A DNA stretch of 64,000 bases from Erythroxylum novogranatense (Eukaryota > Streptophyta > Magnoliopsida > Malpighiales > Erythroxylaceae), in contig CM057233.1 in assembly GCA_029891385.1 (NCBI GenBank), positions 26,913,352-26,977,351 of the forward strand, written 5' to 3'. Below the pieces are notes generated by a model. That model did not search any database and had not been told where the DNA came from. It worked only from the letters and a program-made list of their open reading frames with translations. The translations under genes and the position numbers were made by a program. Positions 33,201 through 45,373 of this stretch are shown here, one piece after another (the first letter of the stretch is position 1; each line of letters starts with the position of its first letter).

Positions 33201-35055
33201 AGGCGTCCCTCATCGTAGGTACGCCGGACGCCCGTGGGTCGCTCCGACGATATCTACAAAGAAGGAAGTGCTACGCCACATAACTATCACTAAATACTCG
33301 CATGGCATCAATACCATTAAACCGCATTATGCAAATCACTAAAATTTAAAACCATAATAATCTTTCATCTCATAAAATCAATCCAAAATATAGACAAGTC
33401 TATCAGTTCCCTACAGTCTAACACAATATCCCAAAAAGGAAACTGATACAAAAGTCTATACTAAATCATCCCCAAAAATTGATCCAGCTGACCGACCTGT
33501 GTGCCATCGCTTCACTTGCCCACGCACTTGCACAGCAGGAAACGTCTATCTCGGGAGCTAGAAAATCTACTAACGCTGTCCTGAAAAATATTAGCAATGT
33601 TGGGTGAGCTTGCGAACTCAATGAGAAACCATCTTCGATGGTTCACCCAACTCATGCATATACATACGATACATCACATAGTCACATAATACACATTTAT
33701 AACACTGTAAATCAATTTACACATGTTCACCATCACATAAATCACGTATATCACTACGCAATCGTCCCTTAATACACACTTTGTCACTTTTCACAATACA
33801 GTCAGATGCATAATGCATGCCGATTCTCATTTTATGTCAGTGTTGTGACTGAGCATCAATATCGTCCTGATTCGGGCACATATCACAATAATCGCATTAT
33901 TGGCAGGTAGGAGAGCCCTCAGGGTATACACTACTGCCTGCTCACATTAGGGATAGGAGATCCCTCTAGGTATGCACTATTCTCTTTTTGGCCTTAGGCC
34001 CTTTTCACTGATAACCGAGCTTAACGCTCCGATCACTAATTGCTCCAGTCACAACTGTTAATTTACTACTTTTAATCATGCCTAGCATGCACTCACACTT
34101 GCACAATCAATAACACAATTCAATCGATTCAATTGATCGTATTCAGAACACTTACTCATAATTCTATACACTGATTCACAATCACAAGGACTCACATTGT
34201 CAAACAATTTACACAATCATAGCACATTTAACACACAAAGATTGAGGAACCAACTAGGTTACTCACCTGTAACTTCCAAGCTACTGCCTGGAAGTCCCAG
34301 CAATATCCGTGGACTGATGATCCAACGGTGCCTCTATAACAATTCAACTGAATTCTCATCACTAGGTGCTCAATCAAAGGAATTTAATAATGCACATATC
34401 TCAAATTCAAAATTGTACGATGCATGATCATGATTTTCCAGCGCTCTAATCTAATTCTGCTTTCTCTCGCTTCACAACTAAAATTCACTATTTACTAAAT
34501 CAATATCATCCATTGATTTCACAAATCTCTCATTTAAACTCTAATTATACTCCAATTGTTAAGACATAACTCTTAGGTTGCATTTGAAACTATAATAGAC
34601 TCTCTTTCGATAATTACGATCCCTTTAATTAAAATTCAAACTCTCAGTCTTTACCACAATTGTAGACCTCTTTCTCTAGTTCACAACGAATCCAGAATTA
34701 CCTCAATTGGAGGTCTACACCAAAAGATATACCCTAAAAAACCAAATCAATTAATATAAAAAATCTATCCCTCGCCGCGACCTAAAGGCTCTCGCAGCGG
34801 CGCACAAAGGGACGCTCGTCGCGACGTGGAGGACGCTCGTCGCGACGAAGATCCACACGCTCGCCACGGCGTCTCGCCCTGCTCGTCGCGACAAATATAT
34901 AATTATTCGTCGCGGCGAGACCACTTGTAGACGTCGCGATGTGCGGGCCACTTCATCTTCTCTGATCCATTTTCCACCTTTCTCTCACTAAGAACCAGCA
35001 TTAAACACACTCAACTATCCACAACTCTAGCATTAAACACCATAAATGCAACAAC

Positions 35056-35701
35056 TGAAGTGAATCACACGTTAATACAACACTTAAAAACACAATAGAA
35101 TGCACGAGAAGGGGGGTTGAATTGTGTATTCCCCTTTTTGAATATCTTTTAGAATTACTTGTTAGAATTAAGATTCTTTATGTAATTCTTATTAATCTGA
35201 TTGATCAAACTTTTCAATGCTAAGTATATGAATAGTAAATAAAGATCAACTTTGAAACTAAAAGTGAGATAGAGAGTGAGAGTAGTAGACACGCAGATTT
35301 ATCTGGTTCACCCCAAACTGGGCTACGCCCGGTCCTCGAGTTTCTTCCGAGATTTCACTATCTCTTCAAACGTTAAAGATTCTTTCACGAGCCTCTTGTG
35401 TCTCTACAACCAAGATTCTTTCACACTTAGCCTCTGCAGTTATCTGCATAACTTTCTTTTCAGAAAATATTTGAACACTCTTTACGAAGGATAGCATTCA
35501 GCTAATTCGCACTTAATCGCTTTTTCGCTTTATGTAATTTTTCTCAAGCAATGAAGCACTTGAGTTTTGACTTCGACTTGTATTTATAGCCTCGCCTCTA
35601 AGCGCTTCTTGATTCTTGAATCGTGAATCTTTAAAAGCAGTTAATCAGTTGAGTTCGTAACTAACTCAAACCGACTCTTGCATCTGCTTCTTTTTCTGCG
35701 C

Positions 35702-35738
<37 letters not shown>

Positions 35739-36044
35739 GGCGCTTTTGTTTACTGGCTCAGATCTACATTTGCGTCTGCGTCTTTTATTGTCTTGTGTCA
35801 TCTGCGTCTGTGTTGACTTTTTACTTTGACAAACTTAAATACGTGTTTCGATTTTTACGTAGCGCTCAGATATCGACTTTTTCAACTTAGTCTATGTCAA
35901 CTTCGTCTCAGATACGCCATCTTCGCCTGCCTCTCAATTCGAATCAGATACGTATCGTCGGATCGTTTTGTTTTTCTTGTATTTGATCTCACTATATTTG
36001 TTATACATCAAAATCATTTTATGTAAACTCATTTTGACTTAACA
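35056..36044 (-). repeat. copia-1 3' LTR
   Basis: It starts TGAAGTGAATCAC and ends GACTTAACA. It holds a TCTGCG hexamer run (35698-35738, five or more units) that is shorter in the other LTR. A matching copy at 43503-44467 differs by many one-base indels. Confidence 0.9.
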
Positions 36045-36058
36045 ATCTCCCCTTTTTG
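36045..36058 (-). promoter_or_regulatory. Polypurine tract of copia-1
   Basis: The minus strand reads CAAAAAGGGGAGAT and abuts the LTR edge at 36044. It is the expected primer for plus-strand DNA synthesis. Confidence 0.85.
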
Positions 36059-36059
36059 A

Positions 36060-38870
36060 ATATAACAAATTACATACAAGAAAAGAAAAGAAAACAAAAC
36101 AAAACAAAATTTGAGATGTTGCAAAACTTATCTTCTTCTGTCTTCGTCTCATTGTGGTCACACCTTCTTCATCTGAACATCCTCTCCTCTTACGATTATT
36201 TTCTTCTTTTCCGCTCTCCCCTATTTGTTATAATCAAAAATGATTATCGATTCTGGTTCTTCATTAGTTCGCTATCATCTTCTTTAGATCATTCACCGTC
36301 TCCTTCATGTCATTGAGTTCACCACGTAATCTACTAACTTCATCTAACGAAGAGGCTTGATCTGCTTCTGCTGATGGACGAGCGAAAGGAATTGTAGTAG
36401 TATAGGCATCAAAGGATGGAGTGTAGTCTTCATTAATCTCAAAAGTCGGTGGATGAATGAATGTTGCAGCTTCAGGAAGATTTAGATCAAAAGGAACTGG
36501 CGGCAAGATCAAGCTGCCTTCCTTGCAGGATAGGCATGTTCTTCGATAGGCGATGTATTAGACAAAAGGCTAATCTGAAGAACTGTCGAACAAGGAACTC
36601 ATAGAATGTTCCTGTTTTATACTTCCCCTCTTCGGACAGTCTTCCGCACGATTTGTATGGCTGCGGCTTTCGCTTGATTTGGGTCTTGTGCGAGAATGCA
36701 TGCTTCATCAATTTTCCGCACTTCTTCGCAATCGATCTGGACGGATCATCATCAACATTATCTTCGTGAAATAATTTTGACTTTCCTTTGTAAAATCTTT
36801 TGAACACCTTGGTTGAATATCTGGAACAACCTTTATCTGTGTTCTCGTGATTGGGAACATAGTACACGGTGGCGTGGACGTCTTGAGGATATGGCAAATG
36901 ATCAAGAAGCCTCGGTATCATAAAAGACTTCTCTTTTCATTTAGTAAGCGCCACGTGATACCATTAATCAACATAGGTTGCACGTAGCTACTATTTTCTT
37001 CCTTGGTTCAACACCGATTATAATAGCATTGCTCAGATTGGTAATAACTTCTACCAATTTGATTTCCAACCTATATTTCCTCAAGAACTTCGGTAGTTTT
37101 ATACCTTCGGACTTGGTTCATCATCGCCCAAATCTGATGCTCGCAGCTTTTACGGTTGTGTTCCTTAGAAGTCTCTCGCAACCGCCATTCTTCTCTTGGT
37201 TCCTCCTTTATAATGCCAGTGTCTCATGAACCGTGCTTTCATCCTTTGGTTCTTCTTGTTGAGCACTAGAATTTCTTGAGCTGCATAATGCTCGCTTCGC
37301 TGTTTCAACTTGAACGAAGTCGTTATCTCTTTTGTAGACTAACGTCCTCAAGAATTGAGATGCTCTTCTTTTGACTAACCTTCTTAGTCTTTTTTCTGCT
37401 TGATTAGTTTTGCTGATTTCTTCACGGAGATTTTCCTTTAACAGATGTTGCTTTTCTCTTCCTCTCATTCTCTTTAGATCTTACGCCGTATCCTCTTCCG
37501 TATAGAGACTAAGGATCTTGTGGCTTTGGTCGCACAAGATTTAGAAGTTTCTTCTCGCCTTTGTTCTTTGGCAATCTTCTCTTCTGCTGCCTCGAGTCCC
37601 GATTCTTGGAGATCTCTTGGCTTTCTTCACAACTTCGCCAAGAGACTTTCTCCTTGTCTCTTTGGCGACTTTGCTTTGCCCTCTAAGATTGACTTTCTCA
37701 TGACAAGAGGACTCGCCATTTTCATGAGAGGTCTCCTAGCACTCTCCTTAATTCGGCGATGGCGATTTGATACTTCTGAGCGATTAAGAACTTGAGACAG
37801 AGTCTTCTTCAATATCGCTCCCCTCGGTTCTTGGTTTCTTTGAAGAAGGCGTGATCTTTGTCTCTCGTATTCGGACCCATTCGCGAATAGTATGAGCATC
37901 AATCTTGCTCTTCATGGAAGCGATTCATCTTTTACCTTAGTGCGGGCGAATCTTGGATTCCATAAAGATCCTCGTCAAAATCATACCATAAGGATAGCTG
38001 GAAGTTTCCTTTAACCCTTAACCAAATAGTGAAAGATTAAGAAGGGTAGATCTATAGGATTTCGATTGAGAAGAAAGAATGACATTGTTTGTCTAAAGTA
38101 GTCACCAAATGCCTTGAACTAACTCTAGGAAGAATGCAATTGAACAGATTGCATGCGAACCCTAGCCTTTGGAATCGATTTGATGTCTTCCTTTCTCTTG
38201 AATCATTTGTGCCATAGAGCGCCTCTTGACATCTTCTTCTTTCATTCCAACCGAGGACATCCATCCGCCTTGGTAGACAGCTTTTCACCAACGGATGGGC
38301 AATCGATTACTTTCCTTATCAAATCCTTTGTGACAATAATCGATATTCTATCCACAGAGGATACAATAGTGTCTTCTATCGACGGCGTTCTTCCGTAACT
38401 CATATACCTCATTTATATAGACGAGTTCTTGTATCTCGAAAGAAGTTCTTCCACCGGCTCTTATAATCTCGTGTTCTACATCCATGCCGTCACCCTTAGT
38501 GATTCAAAGTTCACAAGTCTTCCATAAATCATTGCTTCCATTGTATAGAGCGAAAGATTATCTTTTGGAAAGCTTTTGAGTGAGAAGATTTTGAGAGAAT
38601 TGGTAAAGTAGAACTGAACCGTCAGGAGATGATGAAAAGACTGCTATAATATCATCTTCAGTCTACTTATAGGGTTATGGACTGATGGGTTCTCGAATCA
38701 TTAAGAACCTCGAGTTTATCGATATTTCCTCTAAAATCTTCCTGTGAGAAAAGTTACCAGTTTGTAACTCACTTTGTATAACGCCGTTAGTTTCTCACGT
38801 TATTTTAGCCTAACTGCTCATTTACCATCACCATATTGAGATTGCGTCTTATCTTCTAAAAACGTTCTTC
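36060..38870 (-). pseudogene. copia-1 extra 3' region (Sirevirus env-like position)
   Basis: About 2.8 kb lies between the RNase H tail and the polypurine tract. It contains broken minus-strand frames: 37902-37627 (basic, RHRRIKESARR), 37468-37208 (KENLREEISKTNQAEKRLRR, charged helix), 36921-36487 (YFVPNHENTDKG-like YYVPNHENTDKG) and 36512-36264 (DEVSRLRGELNDMKETVNDL, coiled coil at the C-terminus). Sireviruses often carry an additional gene here, historically called env-like, and a C-terminal coiled coil is common in it. I infer this identity from position and coiled coil, not from a recognised domain. The frame is broken many times. Copia-2 lacks this region. Confidence 0.5.
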
Positions 38871-38872
38871 AC

Positions 38873-39290
38873 TCAGTGGTTTAGTGAAGATGTTCGCCCA
38901 TTGAAGCTCGTTTCAACGAACTTTAGAAGCACCACCTTTCTCCGAACGTAGTCTCTCGTGAAATGATGTCCGACTTCTATATGCTTTACTCGAATGTCAA
39001 TTGGATTCTTTGACAGTTTATCAGACCGTGTTGTCGCAATAAATTGGAATCTCCTCCTCCTTAATTGAATAGTCTTCAGTCGATACTTGATCCACAACGT
39101 CTGTGAACAAAGAATTGTGGCGGATATGTATTCGCTTCACGGTTGATAGAGCAATTGAGCTTTGTCTCTTGCTTGACCAGAGACTAGATTTCCAAGAAAG
39201 TGACATCCTCCATTTGTGCTCTTTCTTTCGATTCTATCTCGGTATAGTCCGCATCACAAGATCCAATTAACCTGAAATCTTTACCTTTCT
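38873..39290 (-). pseudogene. copia-1 RNase H, C-terminal part
   Basis: Minus-strand pieces read DADYTEIESKERAQMEDVTF and FLENLVSGQ (39260-39170), IPIYCDNTV near 39040, and RVKHIEVGHHFTRDYVRR near 38985-38945. The expected copia order is an A-D-x-D block, the DNxxA block and the T-K-H-I-x-x-R-H-H-F block. The first keeps D-A-D. In the last, TKHIEIRHHF has become VKHIEVGHHF. Several frameshifts separate the blocks. RNase H degrades the RNA strand during reverse transcription. Confidence 0.75.
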
Positions 39291-39328
39291 CAAACATTAA
39301 GCAAAGATCAAGAGTACTGCGAGATATC

Positions 39329-40330
39329 TCAAAATTCTTTTAATGCAAAGAAATGAGACTCTCTAGATCGGCTTGAAATCTTGCACACAAGCATACACCT
39401 GAATAGAATATCAGGTCTACTTGCAGAAGATACAATAAAGAACCGATCATCCTCTATATAGGGTTTGATCCACCTTCTTACCAAGTTCGTCTTTCGACAA
39501 AAGGTTTGAAGGATGCGTTGAGTTGCCATTGGCTTCACATTATTCATGTCAAACTTATTCAAGAACTCTTTCACATACTTACATTGATGAATGAAGATCT
39601 TCTCTTTGGTGCGCTTAACTTGCAACCCAAGAAAGAACTTTAATTCACCCATCATACTCATTTCAAATTCTCTTTTCATTAGTCTCTCAAACTTTAAACA
39701 CAACTCTTTATAGTAGCACCAAAGATAATATCATCAACGAGATCCGCATTTAAGATAAAATCATTCGAAAACTCTTTCTAAAGAGCGCCTTATCAACTTG
39801 ACCTCTGCTGAAACCATTTTCTATTAAGAAGGTACTCAGACGATCATACCAAGCTCTAGGGCTTGCTTTAGGTCGATAAGGCTTTGTGAAGTCTATACAC
39901 ATAATCTGGATTTTAACATCTTCAAAGCCGTGAGGTTGTTTCACATAGACTTCTTCGCCTATAGCCATTCGTAAATGCACTCTTAACATCCATCCAAACA
40001 ACTTTATATCGTGACAGATTGCATATGCCAACAAAATCCTTATAGCTTCAAGTCTCGCCATCGGAGCATATGTTTCGTTGTAGTATATTCCTTCTTGCCG
40101 ATTGTAACCTTGTGCTACTAATCCGCCTTGTTACGACTCACTCTTCCTAATTGCCTAACTTATTCTTGAAAACCCATCTTGTTCCTATAATGGATTTCTT
40201 AGAGGTTTTGGAACCAAGGACCAAACGTTATTCCTTGTGAATTGGTTCAGCTCTTCTTGCATGGCTAACACCCAAGCTTCGCTTCAAGAGCTTCCTCAAC
40301 CTTCTTAGGTTCTACTTCGTAGATAAAAGC
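39329..40330 (-). pseudogene. copia-1 reverse transcriptase
   Basis: From right to left are the connection into RT (about 40330-40070, poorly preserved) and ARLEAIRILLAYAICHDIKL with a damaged Q-M-D-V-K block (now GWMLRV). Next come EEVYVKQPHGFED and SPRAWYDRLSTFLIENGFSRG (40061-39750). A broken segment should hold YVDD near 39750-39710 but now reads NADLVDDIIF-like sequence. Then MKREFEMSMMGELKFFLGLQ and KFDMNNVKPMATQ (39703-39500), and SRPDILF. The order and spacing are normal for copia RT of about 250 residues. Frameshifts are frequent and the first catalytic aspartate block is not intact. Confidence 0.85.
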
Positions 40331-40334
40331 TACA

Positions 40335-41300
40335 TTAGCTTTCGTCTCGAATCGACCTTGTCCTAACTCCTTTCGAGGTCTCACCGATAATTAACTCTCT
40401 TGGATGAGAACTTTTATACTTCCAATCTCGTCTTAGTTCTATAGTTTCTGGAATATCTTCAATCTTATTCTCATGAGTGTCTGACGAAGAAGTTTCTGAG
40501 GCATCATCTAGGTTCTTTGAAGGACCTTCAATCTCCATGTCATCTTCCTTATGGGTTTGAGAACTATCATCAAATTTGACATGGATCGTCTCTTCAACAG
40601 TCTTTGAAGTCAGGTTGTAAACTCGAAATGCCTTAGACGATAATGAGTAACCTAGAAATATTCCTGGATAGTTCTTTGAATCGAATTTATCCAACAGCTC
40701 TCTCGTATTTAGAATGGAACATTTGCACTCGAATGGATGAAAGTAGGATATGCTTGGTCTTCTTCCATTCCATAACTCGTAAGCAGTTTTCTTCAACACA
40801 GGTCGCAACAAGATCCTATTCTGAATATAGCATGTTGTATTCACAGCTTCTGCCCAGAAATACTTAGGAAGATTCTTCTCACATAGCATAGTCCTTGCCA
40901 TCTCTTGAATCGTCCTATTCTTTCTCTCAACAACTCCATTTTGTTGTAGAGTTCTAGGGGTCGAGAAGTTGTGGGAAATTCCATTCTCCTCACAGAAAAC
41001 TCTAAACTTCTCATTCTCAAATTCTTCGCCATGATCACTCCTGATACTAGCTATAGACATTCCTTTTCATTCGTAACTTTCTCGGATAGAGTTCTAAAGC
41101 ACTTAAAAGACTCATCTTTGTGTGATAAAACAATATCCAACAAAATCGAGTAAAATCATCAACAATGACAAGTCCATATTTCTTTTCGCTAAGACTTAAT
41201 GTCCTTGTAGGACCAAACAAATCCATATGTAATAGTTCTAAAGGTCTCAAGAAGTTACAAAATTTTTGAAGAGAAAGAGGCTTTAACTGCTTTTCCTTTC
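40335..41300 (-). pseudogene. copia-1 integrase core and connection
   Basis: The first catalytic Asp is in LLHMDLFGP (41250-41200), followed by VIVDDFTRFCWILF. The second Asp is in IRSDHGEEFENEKF and the Glu in NGVVERKNRTI (41060-40900), so all three catalytic acids remain, though in two frames. FWAEAVNTTCYIQNR and YPGIFLGYSLSSKAFRVYN follow, then an acidic connection (EDDMEIEGPSKNLDD) with GVRTRS. The 241-codon frame 41060-40335 is the longest intact piece of copia-1. A frameshift separates it from the first Asp. Confidence 0.9.
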
Positions 41301-41860
41301 AAACAATTTTCACAGAAAATTCTTTGTCAAAACTTATTTTGGTAAACCTCTTACCAAATCATGTTTTACCAATTTTGAAATATGTTTCAAAGAGGCATGA
41401 CCTAGCTTTTTATGCCGATTAGTCTTTCTTCTTGTAAGATAGAAAACATGAGATATTTTGACTTTGAAAATCTTCTAAGTTGATTTTGTAAAGGTTGTTT
41501 CTTCTCTTGGCGAGAAAAGTATAGACCCATCTTTGTTTTCGACTTCACAAAGATTTTGATTGAATGTAACTATAAAACTAGAATCACACAACCGACTCAC
41601 ACTAATCAAGTTATGCTTTAGACCATCAACAAGCAAAGACATTATTTATGCATGCAAAGGAATCTTTACCTATTTTCCGATTCCAATGATTTTGCCCTAC
41701 TTTGGTTGTCTCCAAATTTATCGATCCTCCTTTCTTATAATCAAGGTCTAGGAACATAGACCTTCTTCCCGTCATGTGTCGCGAGTATCCTTTGCCTAAA
41801 TACCAATGGTGCTTGCCAGTATCTTCCAAGGAAGGATATCTGCGGGAGAAACTATTTTAT
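41301..41860 (-). pseudogene. copia-1 protease and gag-pre-integrase region
   Basis: At 41829-41626 the frame reads HHWYLGKGYSRHMTGRRSMF. Copia proteases have W-Y-L-D-S-G-C-S-R-H-M here, and copia-2 has DSGCSRHM. In copia-1 the catalytic D-S-G is replaced by G-K-G, so the protease would be dead even without frameshifts. The following region (41620-41300) holds remnants of the zinc-binding domain before the integrase core, including KHDLVRGLPK-like text, interrupted by stops. Confidence 0.75.
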
Positions 41861-43447
41861 TTCTTGGTACCCAAATTTTCTTGGGTCCTTTATGGTTAGT
41901 AGTATGCACATGATATGATCTTTGATGCATATTACTCTTGACGTTGATTAAAATATGTTATCCTATTTCTTCCTTTTGAGAGACAATTTATTACGAGACT
42001 GAATATTGTTTCCAAATAAACCCTAATCCAAATCTTATCACTAGGATGTCTACATTTTCCTAGCATATCATTCATTTTCTTTGTACTCTCTGTGAAAGTA
42101 ACTAGATCACCGATAGATTCTTGATCCTCGCTTGAGTTGATTAATCTCATCCGATCCATCTACAAGTTTCCTTTAACTTCTAACTCTTTTTTAAGCAAAT
42201 ATTTTCTCTCTATTTTCTCAAGATTTCTAATATTCTCTCAGATACTTTTCTTCAACAGCTTGTCTTGTTTCGTAATAGCATGAGAATCTTCTAACAGATT
42301 CGAATATGCATCATGCAAATTTTTCGTGAGTCGGATTTTACCTCCTCATCACTATCTTCCTCGGCCATTAGGCAAATGTTTGCATGTTTCGATGACTCGA
42401 GCTCAGATCGATTCAGATGAATCTAGGTCCTCCCATGTTGCCATCATGCTTTTCTTGCCTTTCTACTCTTCTTGGGTTTCTTCTTGAGAGTAGGGCATTG
42501 GACTTGTAGTGTCCAAAGTTGATTGCACGGTAACAAATGATAGAAGACTTTTCTCGGCTTAGCTTCATCTTTTCCATTCTTTCCGAATGTCCGGTTACTT
42601 CGGGCTTCTTCTTCCACATGTGTCTTATCTTTCTGGAAATGAAAGATAATTCGTCATCTTCATCACTTGATTCGAATCGATTGGCTAGAGTTGTCATCCC
42701 TTGATTCTTCAATTTTCAATGCTTTTGATGACTTCCTCCTTCTCCGAGTCTTATGATTCTTTTGTCCGGCCTTGAGTTATTGACTTCTCTCGCTTGGCTT
42801 ATCTTCGCGTTGAGTTCAACTTCATGAATCTTTAATGATCCCAAGAACTCATCTAGCTTTAATATGCTCAAGTCTTTAGCTTCAGACCGCCAGTAACTTT
42901 TGGTCTCCATCTCTTAGAAGACTTCTTAGAATCTTCATGAACGTGATCTTGATTATTGTATGTCCTTCCAAGAGCTTTCAATCCATTGATAATTGTTTGA
43001 AATCTTCCAAACATTTGATCAATAGATTCTTCATCTTCCATTCTGAAAAGTTCATATTGATGTACAAGAATACTTATCTTGGATTCCTTAACTTGACTTG
43101 TGCCTTCATGAGAAATGGACAATGTTTCCCACATTTCTTTTGCTGTGTCGCAACCATGCACTTTGTAGTACTCGCTTCTACTTAGGGCACACGTTAAGAA
43201 AAATTTCGCCTTTGAATTCTGTTGTATTCTTGCTTTCTGATCAGCCGTCCATCTGCTTTGTGGAATAGAATTACCTTCGTCATCTACAGGTATATAGGGT
43301 CTGTTCTCTATTACGTCCCAAAGGTCTACATGTGTAGATTCGATGAATAACCGCATCCTATCTTTCCAAGAATGATAGTCTTCTATTGAATCTTCGGAGG
43401 TCTAGGATCGAGGCTCCTTCAAAGAATGTATACATGTGACTCGCCAT
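41861..43447 (-). pseudogene. copia-1 gag
   Basis: It probably starts at the ATG at 43447 (MASHMYTFFEGASI), 44 bp inside the primer site. A frameshift leads into MRLFIESTHVDLWDVIENRPY and QNSKAKFFLTCALSRSEYYK (43356-42868), the conserved copia gag region. MEDEESIDQMFGRFQTIING and LKALG follow. Further on are DEFLGSLKIHEVELN (42860-42800), SDEDDELSFISRKIRHM and a damaged zinc knuckle, CYRAINFGHYKSNAL (42560-42510), which lacks the second and last cysteines. A serine- and lysine-rich tail reaches 41930. Gag packages the RNA; this copy cannot. Confidence 0.85.
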
Positions 43448-43490
43448 TATCTTTAATCCACACTTCGCCAAAGCAATTCTTGGATACCAA

Positions 43491-43501
43491 GCTCGATACC
43501 A
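43491..43501 (-). promoter_or_regulatory. Primer-binding site of copia-1
   Basis: The minus strand reads TGGTATCGAGC, the Met tRNA complement with a one-base deletion relative to TGGTATCAGAGC. It lies one base from the LTR edge. Confidence 0.75.
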
Positions 43502-43502
43502 A

Positions 43503-44467
43503 TCAAGTGAATCACACGTTAATACATCACTTAAAACACAATAGAATGCACGAGAAGGGGGTTGAATGTGTATTCCCTTTTGAATATCTTTTAGAATTAC
43601 TTGTTAGAATTAAGATTCTTTTCGTAATTTTATTAATCCCGATTGATCAAACTTTTCAATGCTAAGTATATGAATAGTAAATAAAGATCAACATTGAAAC
43701 TAAAAGTGAGATAGAGAGTGAGAGTAGTAGACACGCAGATTTATCTGGTTCACCCCAAACCGTGGCTACGCCCAATCCTCGAGTTTCTTCCGAGATTTCA
43801 CTATCTCTTCAAACGTTACAAGATTCTTTCACGAGCCTCTTGAGTCTCTACAACCAAGATTCTTTCACACTTAGCCTCAAGAAGTTATCTGCACAAATTT
43901 TCTTTTCAGAAAATATTTGAACACTCTACTGTATGATAGCGTTCAACTAATTCGCACTTAATCGCTTTTCGCTTTGGTAATTTTTTTCAAAACAAGAAGC
44001 ACTTCCGCCGACTTCGACTTGTATTTATAGCCTTCGCCTCTAATCGCTTCTTGAATCTTGAATCTTTAAAGAAACGGTTAATCGCTTGAGTTCAGAATTA
44101 ACTTGAAATCGACTCTTTGCGTCTGCTTTTTTTCTGCGTCTGCGTCAAGGCTTCGTCTGCGGCTCGCTTTTGTTTCTGCGTCAGTATCTACATTTGCGTC
44201 TGCGTCTTTTATTGTCTTGTGTCATCTACGCCTCAGGTTGATTTTTACTTTGACAAACTTCGTTTGTGTTTTGATTTGTCGTAAAGGCCCAGATATCGAC
44301 TTTTTCAACTTAGTCTGTGTCAACTTCGCTCAGATACGCCATCTTCGCCTGCCTCCGAATTCGCCTCAGATAACGCCTCCGGATCTATTTTGTTTTTCTT
44401 GTATTTGATCTCACTATGTTTGTTATACATCAAAATCATTTTTATGTAAAGCCATTTTGACTTAACA
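43503..44467 (-). repeat. copia-1 5' LTR
   Basis: The partner of 35056-36044. Its inner end begins TCAAGTGAATC where the other LTR has TGAAGTGAATC. Differences are dominated by single-base deletions in homopolymers. Confidence 0.9.
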
Positions 44468-45304
44468 ACAACCACAATAAATAACAACATTAACGCAATA
44501 AACTTACCAAATTGAAGAATCGAACGGTAACCCTAAAATCTCCGAAAATCCTTCAAACTTCAACACCCACGGTGATTCTCCAAAGCCAAGCAAAACATCA
44601 ACTCTCCCAAGGCTTCTAGCAGCTCATCAATCACAATGAAAGGAAAAAATGAAAATCTCCAAGGGAGCAAGAGATCGTCGACGGGGAGAGAAGAGAAAGG
44701 AGAAGGAAATGCACCTCTCCAATTCCAAAACCTAACTCTTTTATATAAAGATTTAAACCTATTGCTCACAAATCCACAAGCCCTCAATTTCTTTTAATTT
44801 CAATCTCTAATTTCAATGGCTCATCACAATAATTCCTAAACTCACAAATCTAAATTTTCCAAGCCATTTACCACTCACTTTCGGAACCGAAATCTAAATC
44901 ATCAGTCTCTAGGTCATTTTCTCGGTCCGAACTCATAACTCTAAAAATTCCAGAAAAATTTCCATAATTCCTCAAAAATATAAAACACAAATTCCTATAC
45001 TCAAATTTCAATTACCAAATCCCAAAAATTCAAATTTTTACTCTAATTCAACTATTCCACTCAAATTACCCCTAATTCACTTTAAATCAAATCTAACTCA
45101 ATTATCTCAAAATTCACAATTCAACTCATAATCACAATTTAAATGCTGAAAAAATCATGAATGCATGTCACTATGTATGCATGTGCAATTAACTCATTTA
45201 TCACTGATGCAGAGGCAAAATACACGCAGATTCAATTATGAATGCACCTAATGCTATCCCATCCAAATTACCGATATGCCCATCACATCAGAACGGATGT
45301 TACA

Positions 45305-45317
45305 ATTCTCCCTCTTA
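45305..45317 (-). promoter_or_regulatory. Polypurine tract of gypsy-1
   Basis: The minus strand reads AAGAGGGAGAAT directly before the LTR start at 45304. Confidence 0.8.
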
Positions 45318-45373
45318 AATAAAAATTTAGCCTCGAATTTCATACTGACGGTCGAATGATGATGAGGGCCTCC

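Larger units (their letters stand above)
35056..44467 (-). mobile_element. copia-1: Sirevirus-like Ty1/copia element
   Basis: A 9412-bp insertion flanked by ACAAC (35051-35055 and 44468-44472). LTRs: 35056-36044 (3') and 43503-44467 (5'), 989 and 965 bp. The primer site is at 43491-43501 and the polypurine tract at 36045-36058. The order is gag, protease, integrase, RT, RNase H on the minus strand, then an extra region of about 2.8 kb before the 3' LTR. That extra region and the protein motifs resemble Sireviruses (SIRE/Maximus lineage). All coding parts contain frameshifts, so it is not autonomous as written. Confidence 0.9.
33201..45304 (-). repeat. gypsy-1 3' LTR, split by copia-1
   Basis: The two parts are 33201-35055 and 44468-45304. 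They join exactly with the right LTR sequence once copia-1 and one ACAAC are removed. The outer edge (33201-33215) is degenerate: TGTAGTGCC is not conserved. The CG-rich palindrome array lies at 34770-34945 and the double stem-loop at 33605-33643. Confidence 0.9.

Noticed and set aside
38153..38398. Plus-strand frame opposite the copia-1 extra region
   Set aside because: Antisense shadow of broken element coding sequence; no motif.
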